This document shows positions 36,394 through 44,979 of a DNA stretch of 64,000 bases, in pieces (within the stretch, counting starts at the first letter, position 1; each line of letters begins with the position of its first letter). Position numbers and translations under genes: made by a program. Location: NCBI RefSeq assembly GCF_003350505.1, contig NZ_QQAY01000002.1:1-64000 (forward strand), in the 5' to 3' direction. Below the pieces are notes generated by a model. It was not told the origin of the DNA. It was given only the letters and a program-made list of their open reading frames with translations, and did no database searches. Source of the DNA: Falsibacillus pallidus. Lineage in GTDB: Bacteria; Bacillota; Bacilli; Bacillales; DSM-25281.

Positions 36394-36693
36394 TTGTTGA
36401 TTGTTGAACTCGATTTCAATCATCCAATAGAAAGCAACGAACTAATCCGTGAACAGCATAACCTATTCTTGAAAAAATACTATGAAAACAAAACATTTAT
36501 GACTTCCGGTCCAAAACACTCCAACACAGGTGGGATCATTGTTGCCGGTAATATATCGCGAGAGCAGCTTGAAGTAATATTAAAAGAAGATCCTTATTGG
36601 CAAAATGGAATTGCCCAATATCGAATCATAGAATTTTCATCCACGATTGTCTCATCCGACCTTGGTGTTTTCTTTCAAGAAGAAATAAGTTAG
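36394..36693 (+). CDS. YciI-family protein
   Basis: 99 residues with the YciI/ferredoxin-like alpha-beta pattern: a short N-terminal strand, the H-x-x-F-L helix, and a G-P-K-H-S-N-T-G-G-I-I-V-A core. The F-x-x-x-D-P region appears as L-K-E-D-P-Y-W. YciI domains are small dimers; most have no known reaction. Start TTG is fixed by AGGAGGAG seven bases upstream. It is divergent from the MraY-like gene. Confidence 0.8.
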   Translation: MLIVELDFNHPIESNELIREQHNLFLKKYYENKTFMTSGPKHSNTGGIIVAGNISREQLEVILKEDPYWQNGIAQYRIIEFSSTIVSSDLGVFFQEEIS

Positions 36694-36800
36694 CAGATTA
36701 AGTGATTCTCCATAAGAGGATCGCTTTTTCTTTTGGAAAAAGAAAATTCTTGCATCCTGTAATGGTAGAATATAGAAGAATACGTTATTTGGAGGACAAA

Positions 36801-37496
36801 ATGATAAAAGCGGTAATTTTTGATTTATATGAAACGCTGATCACAGAATGGGAAAACGGTGAGCAGAAATACACTAAAAGACTTATAGATATAGGGATGA
36901 ATGAATCCCTTTTTAACAAGGAATGGTCGAAGAGACGAGAAGAACGAATGAATGGGACGTTTCCGGATTTCTATTCGTGCATGGAGGATATTTTCAATAA
37001 GAATGGAATTGTTCCGGACAAGCTGTTATTAGAAAAACATTTCAATGAGCGGGTAAAGGCGAAAGAGAAGGCTTTTGAAAATTCGGATCAGAATGTATTA
37101 GATATGTTGGGGAAGTTAAAAAAACGCGGACTCAAGATTGGTCTCATCAGCAATTGCTCCCCAGAAGAAGTCGCAGCATGGGCAGGAAGTCCAATAGCAG
37201 CTTTTGTTGATGAAGCGATTTTTTCATACCAGACAGGCTATGCCAAGCCAGATTTAGAGATTTACCAGCTGGCGTGCAAGAAAATGGGAGTTGAGCCTTC
37301 AGAGTGTATATTCATTGGGGACAATGGGTCTGACGAATTGAACGGGGCCAAAAAGGCGGGAATGCATCCTTTTCATGCAAAATGGTTCAGTAAGCACTGG
37401 AATAATGAAAAATATTCCGATTATCAGGCCATAAACGAACCAAAAGAAATACTTGACCTTCTTTTTATGTCGGCGGAAAAAGGTGAATCTATTTAA
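36801..37496 (+). CDS. HAD-superfamily hydrolase
   Basis: 231 residues, HAD subclass I. Motif I is F-D-L-Y-E-T-L with nucleophile D8; the usual second Asp is Tyr, as in haloacid dehalogenase-type members. Motif II S-N-C-S, motif III Lys in Y-A-K-P-D, and motif IV I-G-D-N-G-S-D-E are present. The Tyr suggests either dehalogenase-like chemistry or a weak phosphatase. Start ATG follows GGAGGACAAA. The GNAT gene 50 bases downstream may be in the same unit. Confidence 0.85.
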   Translation: MIKAVIFDLYETLITEWENGEQKYTKRLIDIGMNESLFNKEWSKRREERMNGTFPDFYSCMEDIFNKNGIVPDKLLLEKHFNERVKAKEKAFENSDQNVLDMLGKLKKRGLKIGLISNCSPEEVAAWAGSPIAAFVDEAIFSYQTGYAKPDLEIYQLACKKMGVEPSECIFIGDNGSDELNGAKKAGMHPFHAKWFSKHWNNEKYSDYQAINEPKEILDLLFMSAEKGESI

Positions 37497-37547
37497 ATCG
37501 CGAACTATATGATGTGAGTTATTACAAAGTAATAAAGAGGGGTGCAT

Positions 37548-38099
37548 ATGATTTTTCCAACATTAGAAACTGAACGCCTGAAATTGGTAGAGATAACAAT
37601 GGATTATCTAGAAGATTACTTTTCAATCATGTCATATGATGAGGTAACAAAATACTACGGAATGAATTCCTTGACCGACAAAGAAGATGCTGAAAGAATC
37701 ATTTCTTCTTTTGGAGTCAATTTTCAGGATAAGAGGGGAATCCGTTGGGGAATCGTACTGAAAGAGAATAACCGTTTCATTGGGACAGTGGGATTGAATG
37801 CTCTGCAAATCCACAATAAACGGTGCGAAGTAGGCTATGAAATCCACCCCGACACATGGAAGAAAGGCTATACCAGCGAGGCTGTAAAAAAAGTGCTGGA
37901 ATATTGCTTTGAAGACTTGATGCTTTACCGTGTAGGGGCAGTAACATTCATGGAAAATGAACCATCGTTTAAACTGCTTCTAAAGCTTGGGTTTCAAAAA
38001 GAAGGTGTATTGAGGGGCTATTTATACCAAAATGAAATCTCCCATGATGCGTTTATTTTCTCCATGACTAATCCCGACTGGAATAAAATGAAAATTTAG
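37548..38099 (+). CDS. GNAT-family N-acetyltransferase (RimJ-like)
   Basis: 183 residues. It starts F-P-T-L-E-T-E-R-L-K-L, typical of RimJ/RimL-like acetyltransferases. The acetyl-CoA loop follows G-Y-E-I-H-P-D-T-W-K-K-G-Y-T-S-E-A, and the C-terminal N-E-P-S-F-K-L-L-L-K-L-G-F-Q is conserved. It transfers acetyl groups to an amine, perhaps a protein N-terminus or a drug. The ATG at 37548 follows GAGGGG. Confidence 0.88.
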   Translation: MIFPTLETERLKLVEITMDYLEDYFSIMSYDEVTKYYGMNSLTDKEDAERIISSFGVNFQDKRGIRWGIVLKENNRFIGTVGLNALQIHNKRCEVGYEIHPDTWKKGYTSEAVKKVLEYCFEDLMLYRVGAVTFMENEPSFKLLLKLGFQKEGVLRGYLYQNEISHDAFIFSMTNPDWNKMKI

Positions 38100-38110
38100 G
38101 CAATACACCC

Positions 38111-38139
38111 TTTACATTGAGTCTGGAAAATATTATGAT
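38111..38139 (+). promoter_or_regulatory. Sigma-A promoter of the ABC-F leader transcript
   Basis: TTTACA (38111-38116), exact 17-bp spacer, TATGAT (38134-38139). The predicted start near 38146 lies about 40 bases before the leader peptide ATG. Confidence 0.75.
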
Positions 38140-38176
38140 AAAAAGGAATTATTAAATTTACTTACAAAGGAGAGAT

Positions 38177-38372
38177 AGGATCCCATGAATACACCCGTTG
38201 TTTTGCAAATGGTTTTGGCTTGATAAGGGAGAGGTCTGCCCATTTTCCCAAAACCAATCGTAAAACAACGAAGTATTCTGATCCTACCCTCTTATTATAT
38301 TCATTTTTACAAGGCATTGGTCTGCTTTGTAAATGAATGGAAGACAGGGTGTATTCTCCCTGTCTTTTTTTG
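38177..38372 (+). promoter_or_regulatory. Leader-peptide attenuator before the ABC-F gene
   Basis: A long hairpin can join 38177-38218 to 38248-38285. Its helices are AGGATC/GATCCT, GAATAC/GTATTC, CGTTGTTTT/AAAACAACG and GGTTTTGG/CCAAAACC. The 5' arm is the leader ribosome site edge and leader gene. A second hairpin lies at 38300-38337. The terminator AGACAGGG/CCCTGTCT with seven T is at 38342-38371. GAATACACCC (38187-38196) is fully complementary to GGGTGTATTC (38347-38356) in the terminator stem and loop. These mutually exclusive folds fit ribosome-mediated attenuation, as known for vmlR and other ABC-F genes. Confidence 0.8.
38185..38223 (+). CDS. 12-residue leader peptide of the ABC-F attenuator
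   Basis: M-N-T-P-V-V-L-Q-M-V-L-A, with AAAGGAGAG ten bases upstream of the ATG. The peptide is too short for an independent role. A ribosome held on it, for example by an antibiotic, would cover one arm of the leader hairpin and shift the RNA away from termination. No close match to known inducible leaders is recognised. Confidence 0.75.
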   Translation: MNTPVVLQMVLA

Positions 38373-38455
38373 TTGAAGGTTTTGACATAAAAGAATAGGG
38401 TCCTCCTGTTTTGCGATTGGTATTTATAATACCGAAAATAAAGGAGAGACAAATC

Positions 38456-40003
38456 ATGAGCATTGTCACTGTTGAAAAATTAACGCATTATTTTGGAGAT
38501 AAATTAGTCTTTAAAGATATTAACTTTCGTCTGCTTCGGCACGAAAGGGTTGGATTGGTCGGTCCAAACGGCGCTGGAAAATCAACGCTGTTAAAAGTGT
38601 TGACTGGAACGATCCTGCCGGATGACGGATCTGTCCGGTGGCTTCCGAATGTCAACTTTGGACATTTGGAGCAGCATATTGATTTAACAGAAGGAATCAA
38701 TATCCGCCAATATTTGAGAAGAGCATTTCAGCATCTGTATGAGGCAGAATCAGAAATGCTCCAATTGTCGAATGAGATGGGGGAATATACACCGGATGAA
38801 CTAGAGCGGGCATTGATGCGCTACTCGACGCTTCAGGAACTTCTTTATCAGGAAAGCTTTTATCTGATCGACACAAACATCGATGAAATTTGCAATGGAC
38901 TCGGAATAACACCATTGGGAATGGATAGAGATGTAAGCGAATTGAGCGGGGGGCAGCGGACTAAGCTGCTTCTCGCCAAGCTATTGCTTGAACAGCCGGA
39001 TGTCCTGCTGCTTGATGAACCAACCAACTACTTGGATACTGGACATATTGAATGGCTGAAGGAGTATTTGAAATCCTACCCGCATTCCTTCATTTTGATA
39101 TCACACGATACTTCTTTTTTAAATGAAGTAGTGAACGTCATCTATCATTTGGAATTCAAACAGTTAACGAGGTATATCGGCAACTATCAGAGCTTTATCG
39201 AAGCCTACGAATTCCGTAAACAGCAGACATTGACAAATTATGTGAGACAGCAGCAGGAAATTGAAAAATTAGAAACCTATATTCAAAAAAACAAAGTGAG
39301 GGCTTCGACTTCCAAGCAGGCGAAGTCGAGGGAGAAAAAACTTCAAAAGATCGATAGAATTGAAAAACCTGATTCCCTGCCAACGCCAAGATTTTCTTTT
39401 AAGGTTGCCAAAAGGCCTGTAGGGATTATCGCTAAAGTAAGAGATATGGAAGTAGGATATTCAGAGGCGCTGCTGCCGCCTATTTCATTTGAATTAAAGC
39501 GTGGAGCAAAAGTGGCGATAACCGGCCATAATGGAATCGGAAAATCAACGATGCTCAAAACACTTCTTGGCGAAATCGAACCTATAAATGGATGCATCTC
39601 GTATGGAGAAAATGTCATTCCAGCGTATTTTGCGCAGGAATGGAATACGACTTCAACACAGACCCCGATTGACTATATATGGGCGCTGCATGAGGACATG
39701 ACGCAAAAAGAGGTGCGCCAGGCACTGGCGAGATGCGGGTTGAAGACCGAGCATATCTTCCAGCCGCTTGCTTCTTTGAGCGGTGGCGAACAGACTAGGG
39801 TGAGACTGTGTGATCTCATGCTGAAAGACAGCAATTGGATCATTCTTGATGAGCCGACGAATCATTTAGATGTGCAGGCGAAAGATTCGCTTTCAGAAGC
39901 CGTTGCTAAATATGAGGGAACAGTCATTGTAGTTTCACATGAACCTGAGTTTTATCACAATTGGGCTACAGATGTTTGGGATCTCGAGCAGCTGCGCGAA
40001 TAA
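38456..40003 (+). CDS. ABC-F ATPase (YfmM-like, possible ribosome protection)
   Basis: 515 residues with two ABC domains and no membrane helix. Domain 1 has Walker A G-P-N-G-A-G-K-S-T, signature L-S-G-G-Q and L-L-D-E-P-T-N. A charged P-site-tRNA-interaction-type linker (about 240-320) follows. Domain 2 has G-H-N-G-I-G-K-S-T, L-S-G-G-E-Q and L-D-E-P-T-N-H-L-D. ABC-F proteins act on the ribosome as translation factors or antibiotic-resistance factors. It most resembles B. subtilis YfmM in opening residues and length. The attenuator upstream favours an antibiotic-response role; that is inference. Confidence 0.87.
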   Translation: MSIVTVEKLTHYFGDKLVFKDINFRLLRHERVGLVGPNGAGKSTLLKVLTGTILPDDGSVRWLPNVNFGHLEQHIDLTEGINIRQYLRRAFQHLYEAESEMLQLSNEMGEYTPDELERALMRYSTLQELLYQESFYLIDTNIDEICNGLGITPLGMDRDVSELSGGQRTKLLLAKLLLEQPDVLLLDEPTNYLDTGHIEWLKEYLKSYPHSFILISHDTSFLNEVVNVIYHLEFKQLTRYIGNYQSFIEAYEFRKQQTLTNYVRQQQEIEKLETYIQKNKVRASTSKQAKSREKKLQKIDRIEKPDSLPTPRFSFKVAKRPVGIIAKVRDMEVGYSEALLPPISFELKRGAKVAITGHNGIGKSTMLKTLLGEIEPINGCISYGENVIPAYFAQEWNTTSTQTPIDYIWALHEDMTQKEVRQALARCGLKTEHIFQPLASLSGGEQTRVRLCDLMLKDSNWIILDEPTNHLDVQAKDSLSEAVAKYEGTVIVVSHEPEFYHNWATDVWDLEQLRE

Positions 40004-40013
40004 AAAGATTTAA

Positions 40014-40046
40014 TAGACAGTGAGGGGAATCCTCACTGTTTTTTTG
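40014..40046 (+). terminator. Intrinsic terminator after the ABC-F gene
   Basis: Stem ACAGTGAGG/CCTCACTGT followed by seven T. Confidence 0.9.
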
Positions 40047-40161
40047 ATAAATTTTTTGGGAAGGGAACATTCAACATTCTACTAAGTTTGTGTTACTATA
40101 TTCTAAGAAGCGGACTTCCATTAGAGGTCCGTACATATCAAGTTAATCAAGGAGTCTGACT

Positions 40162-41091
40162 ATGGAAAAAGTACTTATTTTTGGACACAAAAACCCGGAT
40201 ACAGATACGATTTGTTCTGCGATTGCCTATGCAGACCTAAAAAAAGAATTAGGATTTGATGCTGAACCTGTAAGACTCGGCCAAATCAACGGCGAAACGG
40301 AATATGCATTGAATCAATTCAACGCTGAAGTGCCGCGCCTTGTAGAAACGGTCGCGAACGAAGTGAAAACAGTCATTCTTGTCGACCACAATGAACGCCA
40401 GCAAAGTGTCAGCGATATTGAAGAAGTACGTGTAGCAGAAGTAATCGACCACCACCGCATCGCCAACTTCGAAACGAGCGATCCTTTGTACTATCGCTGC
40501 GAACCGGTTGGATGTACGGCAACCATTTTAAATAAAATGTACAAAGAAAATGGTGTATCCATTAAAAAGGAAATTGCAGGATTGATGCTTTCAGCGATCA
40601 TTTCTGATTCTCTTTTATTCAAGTCCCCAACATGCACAGATCAAGATGTTGCGGCAGCAAAAGAATTGGCTGAAATCGCAGGGGTTGATGCAGAACAGTA
40701 TGGCCTTGAAATGCTTAAAGCCGGTGCTGACTTAAGCGATAAAACCGTACACGATTTGATCACGCTTGATGCCAAGGAATTTTCTATGGGTGATTCAAAA
40801 GTTGAAATCGCACAGGTGAATGCAGTAGATACTGCAGAAGTGTTTGAGCGTAAAGCGGAAATTGAAGGTGCATTGGAATATGTCATCAATGAAAAAGGAT
40901 TAGATCTGTTCTTATTTGTTGTGACTGACATTTTGACTAACGATTCTGTCGCATTGGCACTGGGTGAAAAAGCAAGTGCGATTGAAAAAGCTTACAATGT
41001 TAAATTAGAAGACAACACGGCTGTACTGAAAGGCGTTGTTTCCCGCAAGAAACAAATCGTGCCGGTACTTACTGAAGCATTTACAAAATAA
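40162..41091 (+). CDS. ppaC: Manganese-dependent inorganic pyrophosphatase PpaC
   Basis: 309 residues of the DHH family II pyrophosphatases. Metal ligands are H9, D13 and D15 in G-H-K-N-P-D-T-D-T, an Asp in V-D-H-N-E, and the D-H-H motif in V-I-D-H-H-R. The C-terminal DHHA2 domain has the S-R-K-K-Q substrate motif near residue 295. It hydrolyses pyrophosphate in the cytoplasm to drive biosynthesis. Single gene, start ATG after AAGGAG. Confidence 0.95.
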   Translation: MEKVLIFGHKNPDTDTICSAIAYADLKKELGFDAEPVRLGQINGETEYALNQFNAEVPRLVETVANEVKTVILVDHNERQQSVSDIEEVRVAEVIDHHRIANFETSDPLYYRCEPVGCTATILNKMYKENGVSIKKEIAGLMLSAIISDSLLFKSPTCTDQDVAAAKELAEIAGVDAEQYGLEMLKAGADLSDKTVHDLITLDAKEFSMGDSKVEIAQVNAVDTAEVFERKAEIEGALEYVINEKGLDLFLFVVTDILTNDSVALALGEKASAIEKAYNVKLEDNTAVLKGVVSRKKQIVPVLTEAFTK

Positions 41092-41110
41092 GCATTATTA
41101 AAGAATTTAC

Positions 41111-41147
41111 TTAAGGTGTCCCTATTGTTGGGGCACCTTTTTAATTT
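41111..41147 (+). terminator. Intrinsic terminator after ppaC
   Basis: Stem AAGGTGTCCC/GGGGCACCTT followed by TTTTAATTTTTT. Confidence 0.85.
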
Positions 41148-41160
41148 TTTTTGACAAAAA

Positions 41161-41190
41161 TGAAACCGAAATCATCCAGATAAAGTCTAA
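41161..41190 (+). promoter_or_regulatory. Candidate ECF-type autoregulatory promoter
   Basis: TGAAACC (41161-41167), 16-bp spacer, AGTCTAA (41184-41190). This resembles Bacillus ECF promoters (TGAAAC ... CGTCTAA) and lies 25 bp before the ECF sigma gene, suggesting it reads its own promoter. Confidence 0.65.
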
Positions 41191-41215
41191 AGGGTGTAAG
41201 AAAGGAGGAGATAAG

Positions 41216-41788
41216 ATGAAAAAAAACGATTGCCGGCAATCGAATTCCTCTGGAGAAGGAGAATTGAACAAAGAGGCTCTGATCCATGAATGGATGGAAC
41301 TCTACACTAAAAATGTGTATTTATTAGCTTATTCAATTGTTAAGGACAAAGATTTAGCCGAGGACATCTCTCAGGAAGTTTTTTTGAAATGCTACCGCTA
41401 TATGGACCGATTCAGAAATGACTCTTCTATTAAAACCTGGATTTATCGAATTACTGTCAATACCTCGAAAGATTATATCAGAAAGAAAGGCTTCAGCCTG
41501 CTGCAATTTCCTCTTACACTATTGGATACCTTTAAAAAGAGTGCAAGTTCCGAGGTTGAAGTGCTGAAAATGGATGAAAAAGAAAGACTGCTTCAGTTAG
41601 TATTGTCACTTCCGCAAAAATATAGGGAAGTGATCATTCTTCATTATTTTCAGGACCTTAAAATCATTGAAGCAGCAGATGCCCTTCAATTGAATGAAAA
41701 TACAGTAAAAACAAGGCTGGCCAGAGGAAGGGCTCTTCTGAGAGACAAAATAGAACTCCAGGAAGGGGATGTGCTTAATGGATCGTGA
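41216..41788 (+). CDS. ECF RNA polymerase sigma factor
   Basis: 190 residues: sigma region 2 with D-L-A-E-D-I-S-Q-E-V-F-L and S-I-K-T-W-I-Y-R-I, and region 4 with L-P-Q-K-Y-R-E-V-I-I-L-H-Y and N-E-N-T-V-K-T-R-L-A-R-G-R. Regions 1 and 3 are absent, as in ECF factors. GGAGGAG precedes the ATG. The last bases overlap the next gene by 11, so sigma and its probable anti-sigma factor are coupled. The target regulon is unknown. Confidence 0.9.
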   Translation: MKKNDCRQSNSSGEGELNKEALIHEWMELYTKNVYLLAYSIVKDKDLAEDISQEVFLKCYRYMDRFRNDSSIKTWIYRITVNTSKDYIRKKGFSLLQFPLTLLDTFKKSASSEVEVLKMDEKERLLQLVLSLPQKYREVIILHYFQDLKIIEAADALQLNENTVKTRLARGRALLRDKIELQEGDVLNGS

Positions 41789-42812
41789 GTTGAGTGAAGT
41801 AAAAAAGCACTTCGAAGAGCATTATTTCGATGAAGAAATTGCTAGGCGAGTCAAAGGGAATGTCCATTTGAAATTGAAATCAGATAAAAAGAAGGATAGG
41901 CGTTTTATTAAGAGAATTACCTTCATTAGTTCCGCAGCGGTCTTATTGATCGGGTTATTTATTGGATCCGCATTTGTGTCGCCGGCTGTGGAACATGTTG
42001 CTGCCAAGATTCCCTATCTGAAATTGATATTTAAATCACAAATGTCAATCTCAGAAAGAATCTACGAGGAGCTGAAGGGTGCCGGATATGATATTGAGGG
42101 AGCCGGTGTGAGTTTTGTCCCTAAAAAAACAGTATCAGTTACAGTTGGGGGAACGGAACAATATTACTCGAGTGTTAAAGGTGATATTGAGAAAAAAACA
42201 AAGGAAATACTGGACAGCTGGCAATATGATGCATATAAAATCCAAGTGGCAAAAGCACCTGCAGAAACAAAAGTAGATGAAAGAAATCCAAGCAGGCCGG
42301 AACTGGCTATGGATGCGATTGTGAAAAAGCTTGAGAGTGAAAAGCTTTCTTTCAGGACAATGGGCACAAATGAAAAGGAGAAGGAAGTAGAAATTGAGCT
42401 TCCCGATACGGACAGTGTTGAACAAAGGGAAAAGATCAAAGCTGCAGCTGCCGAAGCATTAAAAGAAAACGGGCTTGAGGATATTCATATTAAGATCCGT
42501 CTGGCCAAAATGAAATTTGTTGTGATGGAACAAAGGTGGCAGCCAATCATTTCTGCGATTGCAGAAGGATTGATGAGCAAAAGTGAATATAAGGTAAAAG
42601 GTGTGGGGTATTCCTTCCATCCACTTCCCTTGACTATCACCATTAAAACAAGCGTCGATTCAAAATCTCCAGAAGCCAACCGACTGGCGGAGAAAATAGA
42701 GAACGAAGTGAAGGAATTAATTCATTCTGATGCAGCAAAGACGGCGGTTAAAGATGATCCTTATCGATTGATCATTTACAGTAAAGATAAAAAGGAATTG
42801 AATAATCGTTAA
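41778..42812 (+). CDS. Probable anti-sigma factor, DUF4030-like
   Basis: 344 residues: a cytoplasmic N-terminal part (about 1-45) for sigma binding, one membrane helix (about 54-76), and a large external part with two similar halves. DUF4030-like proteins sit behind such sigma genes in Bacillus. There is no typical zinc-binding H-x-x-x-C-x-x-C motif. The ATG at 41778 is chosen because GGAAGGGG lies 9 bases before it and abuts an earlier ATG. The signal it reads is unknown. Confidence 0.75.
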   Translation: MDRELSEVKKHFEEHYFDEEIARRVKGNVHLKLKSDKKKDRRFIKRITFISSAAVLLIGLFIGSAFVSPAVEHVAAKIPYLKLIFKSQMSISERIYEELKGAGYDIEGAGVSFVPKKTVSVTVGGTEQYYSSVKGDIEKKTKEILDSWQYDAYKIQVAKAPAETKVDERNPSRPELAMDAIVKKLESEKLSFRTMGTNEKEKEVEIELPDTDSVEQREKIKAAAAEALKENGLEDIHIKIRLAKMKFVVMEQRWQPIISAIAEGLMSKSEYKVKGVGYSFHPLPLTITIKTSVDSKSPEANRLAEKIENEVKELIHSDAAKTAVKDDPYRLIIYSKDKKELNNR

Positions 42813-42817
42813 GTAAA

Positions 42818-42841
42818 AGCAGCCTTGTGCTGCTTTTTATA
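42818..42841 (+). terminator. Intrinsic terminator of the ECF operon
   Basis: Stem AGCAGC/GCTGCT followed by TTTTTA. A short stem. Confidence 0.7.
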
Positions 42842-42961
42842 TTGATGTGAGTACCATTTAATAAGTTCATTATTCTTTGTGATGAGATCCATTGCTTAGG
42901 TCCAATTCATTGTTCTTTCCTCTTTTTAAGACTATAATTAAAGAAGAGAAAGGAGGACAAA

Positions 42962-44470
42962 ATGAATTTTGCTGTAGAAAGTACGATTTTAGTAATGGCC
43001 CTTCTTCTAATTACCGGAGTATTTACTGCGAAGTTTTCTTCCAGATTAGGTTTGCCCTCACTAGTATTTTTCATCTTGGTTGGAATGCTTCTAAACCGAT
43101 ATATCTATTTCGATAATGCCATCTTAACTCAATTCATCGGAACGCTGGCTTTAATCGTCATTCTTTTCGAAGGCGGCTTCAAAACAAAATCATCCCATAT
43201 TAAAAAAATCTATAAACCAGCTCTTTCATTGGCGACTCTCGGCGTCATAGGCACTACTGCTGTCATTGGGACTGCTGCCAAATACATATTGGGCCTGAAT
43301 TGGTCAGAAAGCATGCTGTTCGGTGCCATTGTCGGCTCAACAGATGCAGCTGCCGTTTTTGCTGTTCTTGGTAATAAAAACATTAAAACAAAACTGACTT
43401 CCACGCTGGAAGCTGAATCTGGCACTAATGATCCCATGGCTATTTTTTTGACAGTTTCACTTTTGGAACTTATTCAGGAACCGGATACATCCATTCCTGG
43501 GCTTATCTTCAGTTTCGTATGGGAAATGTCTGCCGGGTTGATTTTAGGCTATCTCTTAGGAAAGCTTGCTGTTTGGATCATTAACAAAATCAGCCTCGAT
43601 TCCTCTGGATTGTATCCCGTATTATCTATTGCGCTCGCTGTCTTTACGTTTGGTGCTGCAACCCTTTTCCACGCAAGCGGCCTCCTGGCTGTATATGTCA
43701 TGGCACTAGTTGTGGGGAACGCAGATCTCACATACCGGCATACCATTTTGCGTTTTAATGAAGGGTTCGCTTGGATGAGCCAGATTGTCATGTTCATGCT
43801 TCTTGGCTTACTAGTATTTCCAGATCAGCTTGTCCTGATTTCTTGGCAGGGAATTGCTTTATCCCTGATTGCCATATTATTGGCAAGGCCATTTGGAGTT
43901 TTTCTCAGTCTGATGTTCGCCAAATATAGTGTCAATGAGAAGATTTTCATCTCCTGGGCCGGTCTGAAAGGGGCTGTCCCGATTGTTATCGCTACCTATC
44001 CGTTGGTGGCAGGCATTGAAAATGGGAGGCTGCTTTTTAACGCGGTATTCTTCGTCGTATTGACCTCTGCCCTTATTCAGGGTGCAAGCATCTCTAAATT
44101 AGCTGCCATTTTAAAATTTTCGGGCGGAGAGAAAAAAGAAACGGCACATACGCTCGAATTAATTTCGATTGGAAAAACAAACAATGAAATCATTGAAGTA
44201 TCGATTGAAGAAGATGCCCTTATCGCTGGGGAAGAAATCCGCTGCGTGGATTTACCGGACAACACGCTGATCACTGCTGTGGTTCGGCAAGATAGATTAA
44301 TTACTCCTGTAGGGAACACGGTTCTCTTGCCAAAGGATTCCCTCTATATCCTGGTACATAAAGCGAAGCGAGAAGAAGTAAAGCGCATCCTCAAACAAAA
44401 GCGGGAGATATCAGATAGTGATGGTGGTCCAGATCCTATCATGGAAGTAGAGAAGGACGGAAGCATTTAG
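42962..44470 (+). CDS. Potassium/proton antiporter (CPA1, NhaP2/CvrA-like)
   Basis: 502 residues. An N-terminal exchanger with about 12 membrane helices includes F-G-A-I-V-G-S-T-D-A-A-A-V-F and G-T-N-D-P-M, where Asp residues bind the cation. A cytoplasmic RCK_C-like domain (about 410-490) follows. Similar proteins export K+ or Na+ for H+ and can bind c-di-AMP through RCK_C. No c-di-AMP riboswitch is visible upstream. The ion preference is not readable from sequence. Confidence 0.87.
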   Translation: MNFAVESTILVMALLLITGVFTAKFSSRLGLPSLVFFILVGMLLNRYIYFDNAILTQFIGTLALIVILFEGGFKTKSSHIKKIYKPALSLATLGVIGTTAVIGTAAKYILGLNWSESMLFGAIVGSTDAAAVFAVLGNKNIKTKLTSTLEAESGTNDPMAIFLTVSLLELIQEPDTSIPGLIFSFVWEMSAGLILGYLLGKLAVWIINKISLDSSGLYPVLSIALAVFTFGAATLFHASGLLAVYVMALVVGNADLTYRHTILRFNEGFAWMSQIVMFMLLGLLVFPDQLVLISWQGIALSLIAILLARPFGVFLSLMFAKYSVNEKIFISWAGLKGAVPIVIATYPLVAGIENGRLLFNAVFFVVLTSALIQGASISKLAAILKFSGGEKKETAHTLELISIGKTNNEIIEVSIEEDALIAGEEIRCVDLPDNTLITAVVRQDRLITPVGNTVLLPKDSLYILVHKAKREEVKRILKQKREISDSDGGPDPIMEVEKDGSI

Positions 44471-44513
44471 TTACTACAGATCTAATGAAGCCGCCCTATT
44501 TGGAAAATTTATC

Positions 44514-44541
44514 TTGCATATTTTATAAAATAGAATATACT
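44514..44541 (+). promoter_or_regulatory. Sigma-A promoter of the aspS T-box transcript
   Basis: TTGCAT (44514-44519), 16-bp spacer, TATACT (44536-44541). Confidence 0.6.
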
Positions 44542-44547
44542 ATTTTT

Positions 44548-44792
44548 AATTAATCAAATCGGTGATGAGGAAGAGTATTTCGCACCCTGATTCATAGAGA
44601 GCATTCGGAAGCTGAAAAGAATGCAATCAAGAGCGAAAGAAAGACACCTCTGAGTGCTGCCTTGAATGCTTACAGACAGTAGGGGCAGCCGGTTGACAAA
44701 CGTTACTTTGTCGCGAGTGGCTGAATAAGCAAACCGGGTGGTACCGCGGAATAGAAATATCCGTCCCTTTTTAGGGGCGGGTATTTTTTTTA
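44548..44792 (+). promoter_or_regulatory. T-box riboswitch, probable Asp specifier
   Basis: The leader has an AGAGAGC stem I segment, then a specifier region G-A-A-A-GAC with GAC at 44643-44645, in the same context as CCT in the proS leader. The T-box sequence CGGGTGGTACCGCGG is at 44735-44749, and the terminator ATATCCGTCCC/GGGGCGGGTAT with an eight-T run at 44756-44790. GAC would sense tRNA-Asp. The codon reading is by analogy and could be off. Confidence 0.85.
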
Positions 44793-44844
44793 TACACTAA
44801 TCACATCCCTAATCACATTTTCATTGCTTTAGAAATTGAAGAAT

Positions 44845-44960
44845 TGTCTAGCTCCAGCGCCTAGCCCCTCGAGTCATAAGCCGTACCTCTACGGAAATCA
44901 GGATTTCCTTCGAGTTCCGTCTTATGCTGGTCGGGGCTGACCGAGGCGCTTGCGCTTTTC
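44845..44960 (+). repeat. ~115 bp intergenic repeat, copy 2
   Basis: Starts TGTCTAGCTCCAGCGCCTAG and ends GGCGCTTGCGCTTTTC. Near-identical to copy 1 in reverse. It lies between the T-box terminator and the aspS gene, so it is part of the antiterminated transcript, where it could form a stable hairpin. Confidence 0.85.
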
Positions 44961-44979
44961 TAATAGGGAGGTGAGTACA

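Noticed and set aside
42813-42961. c-di-AMP (ydaO) riboswitch before the K+/H+ antiporter
   Set aside because: The 149-base gap is too short and lacks the conserved core.
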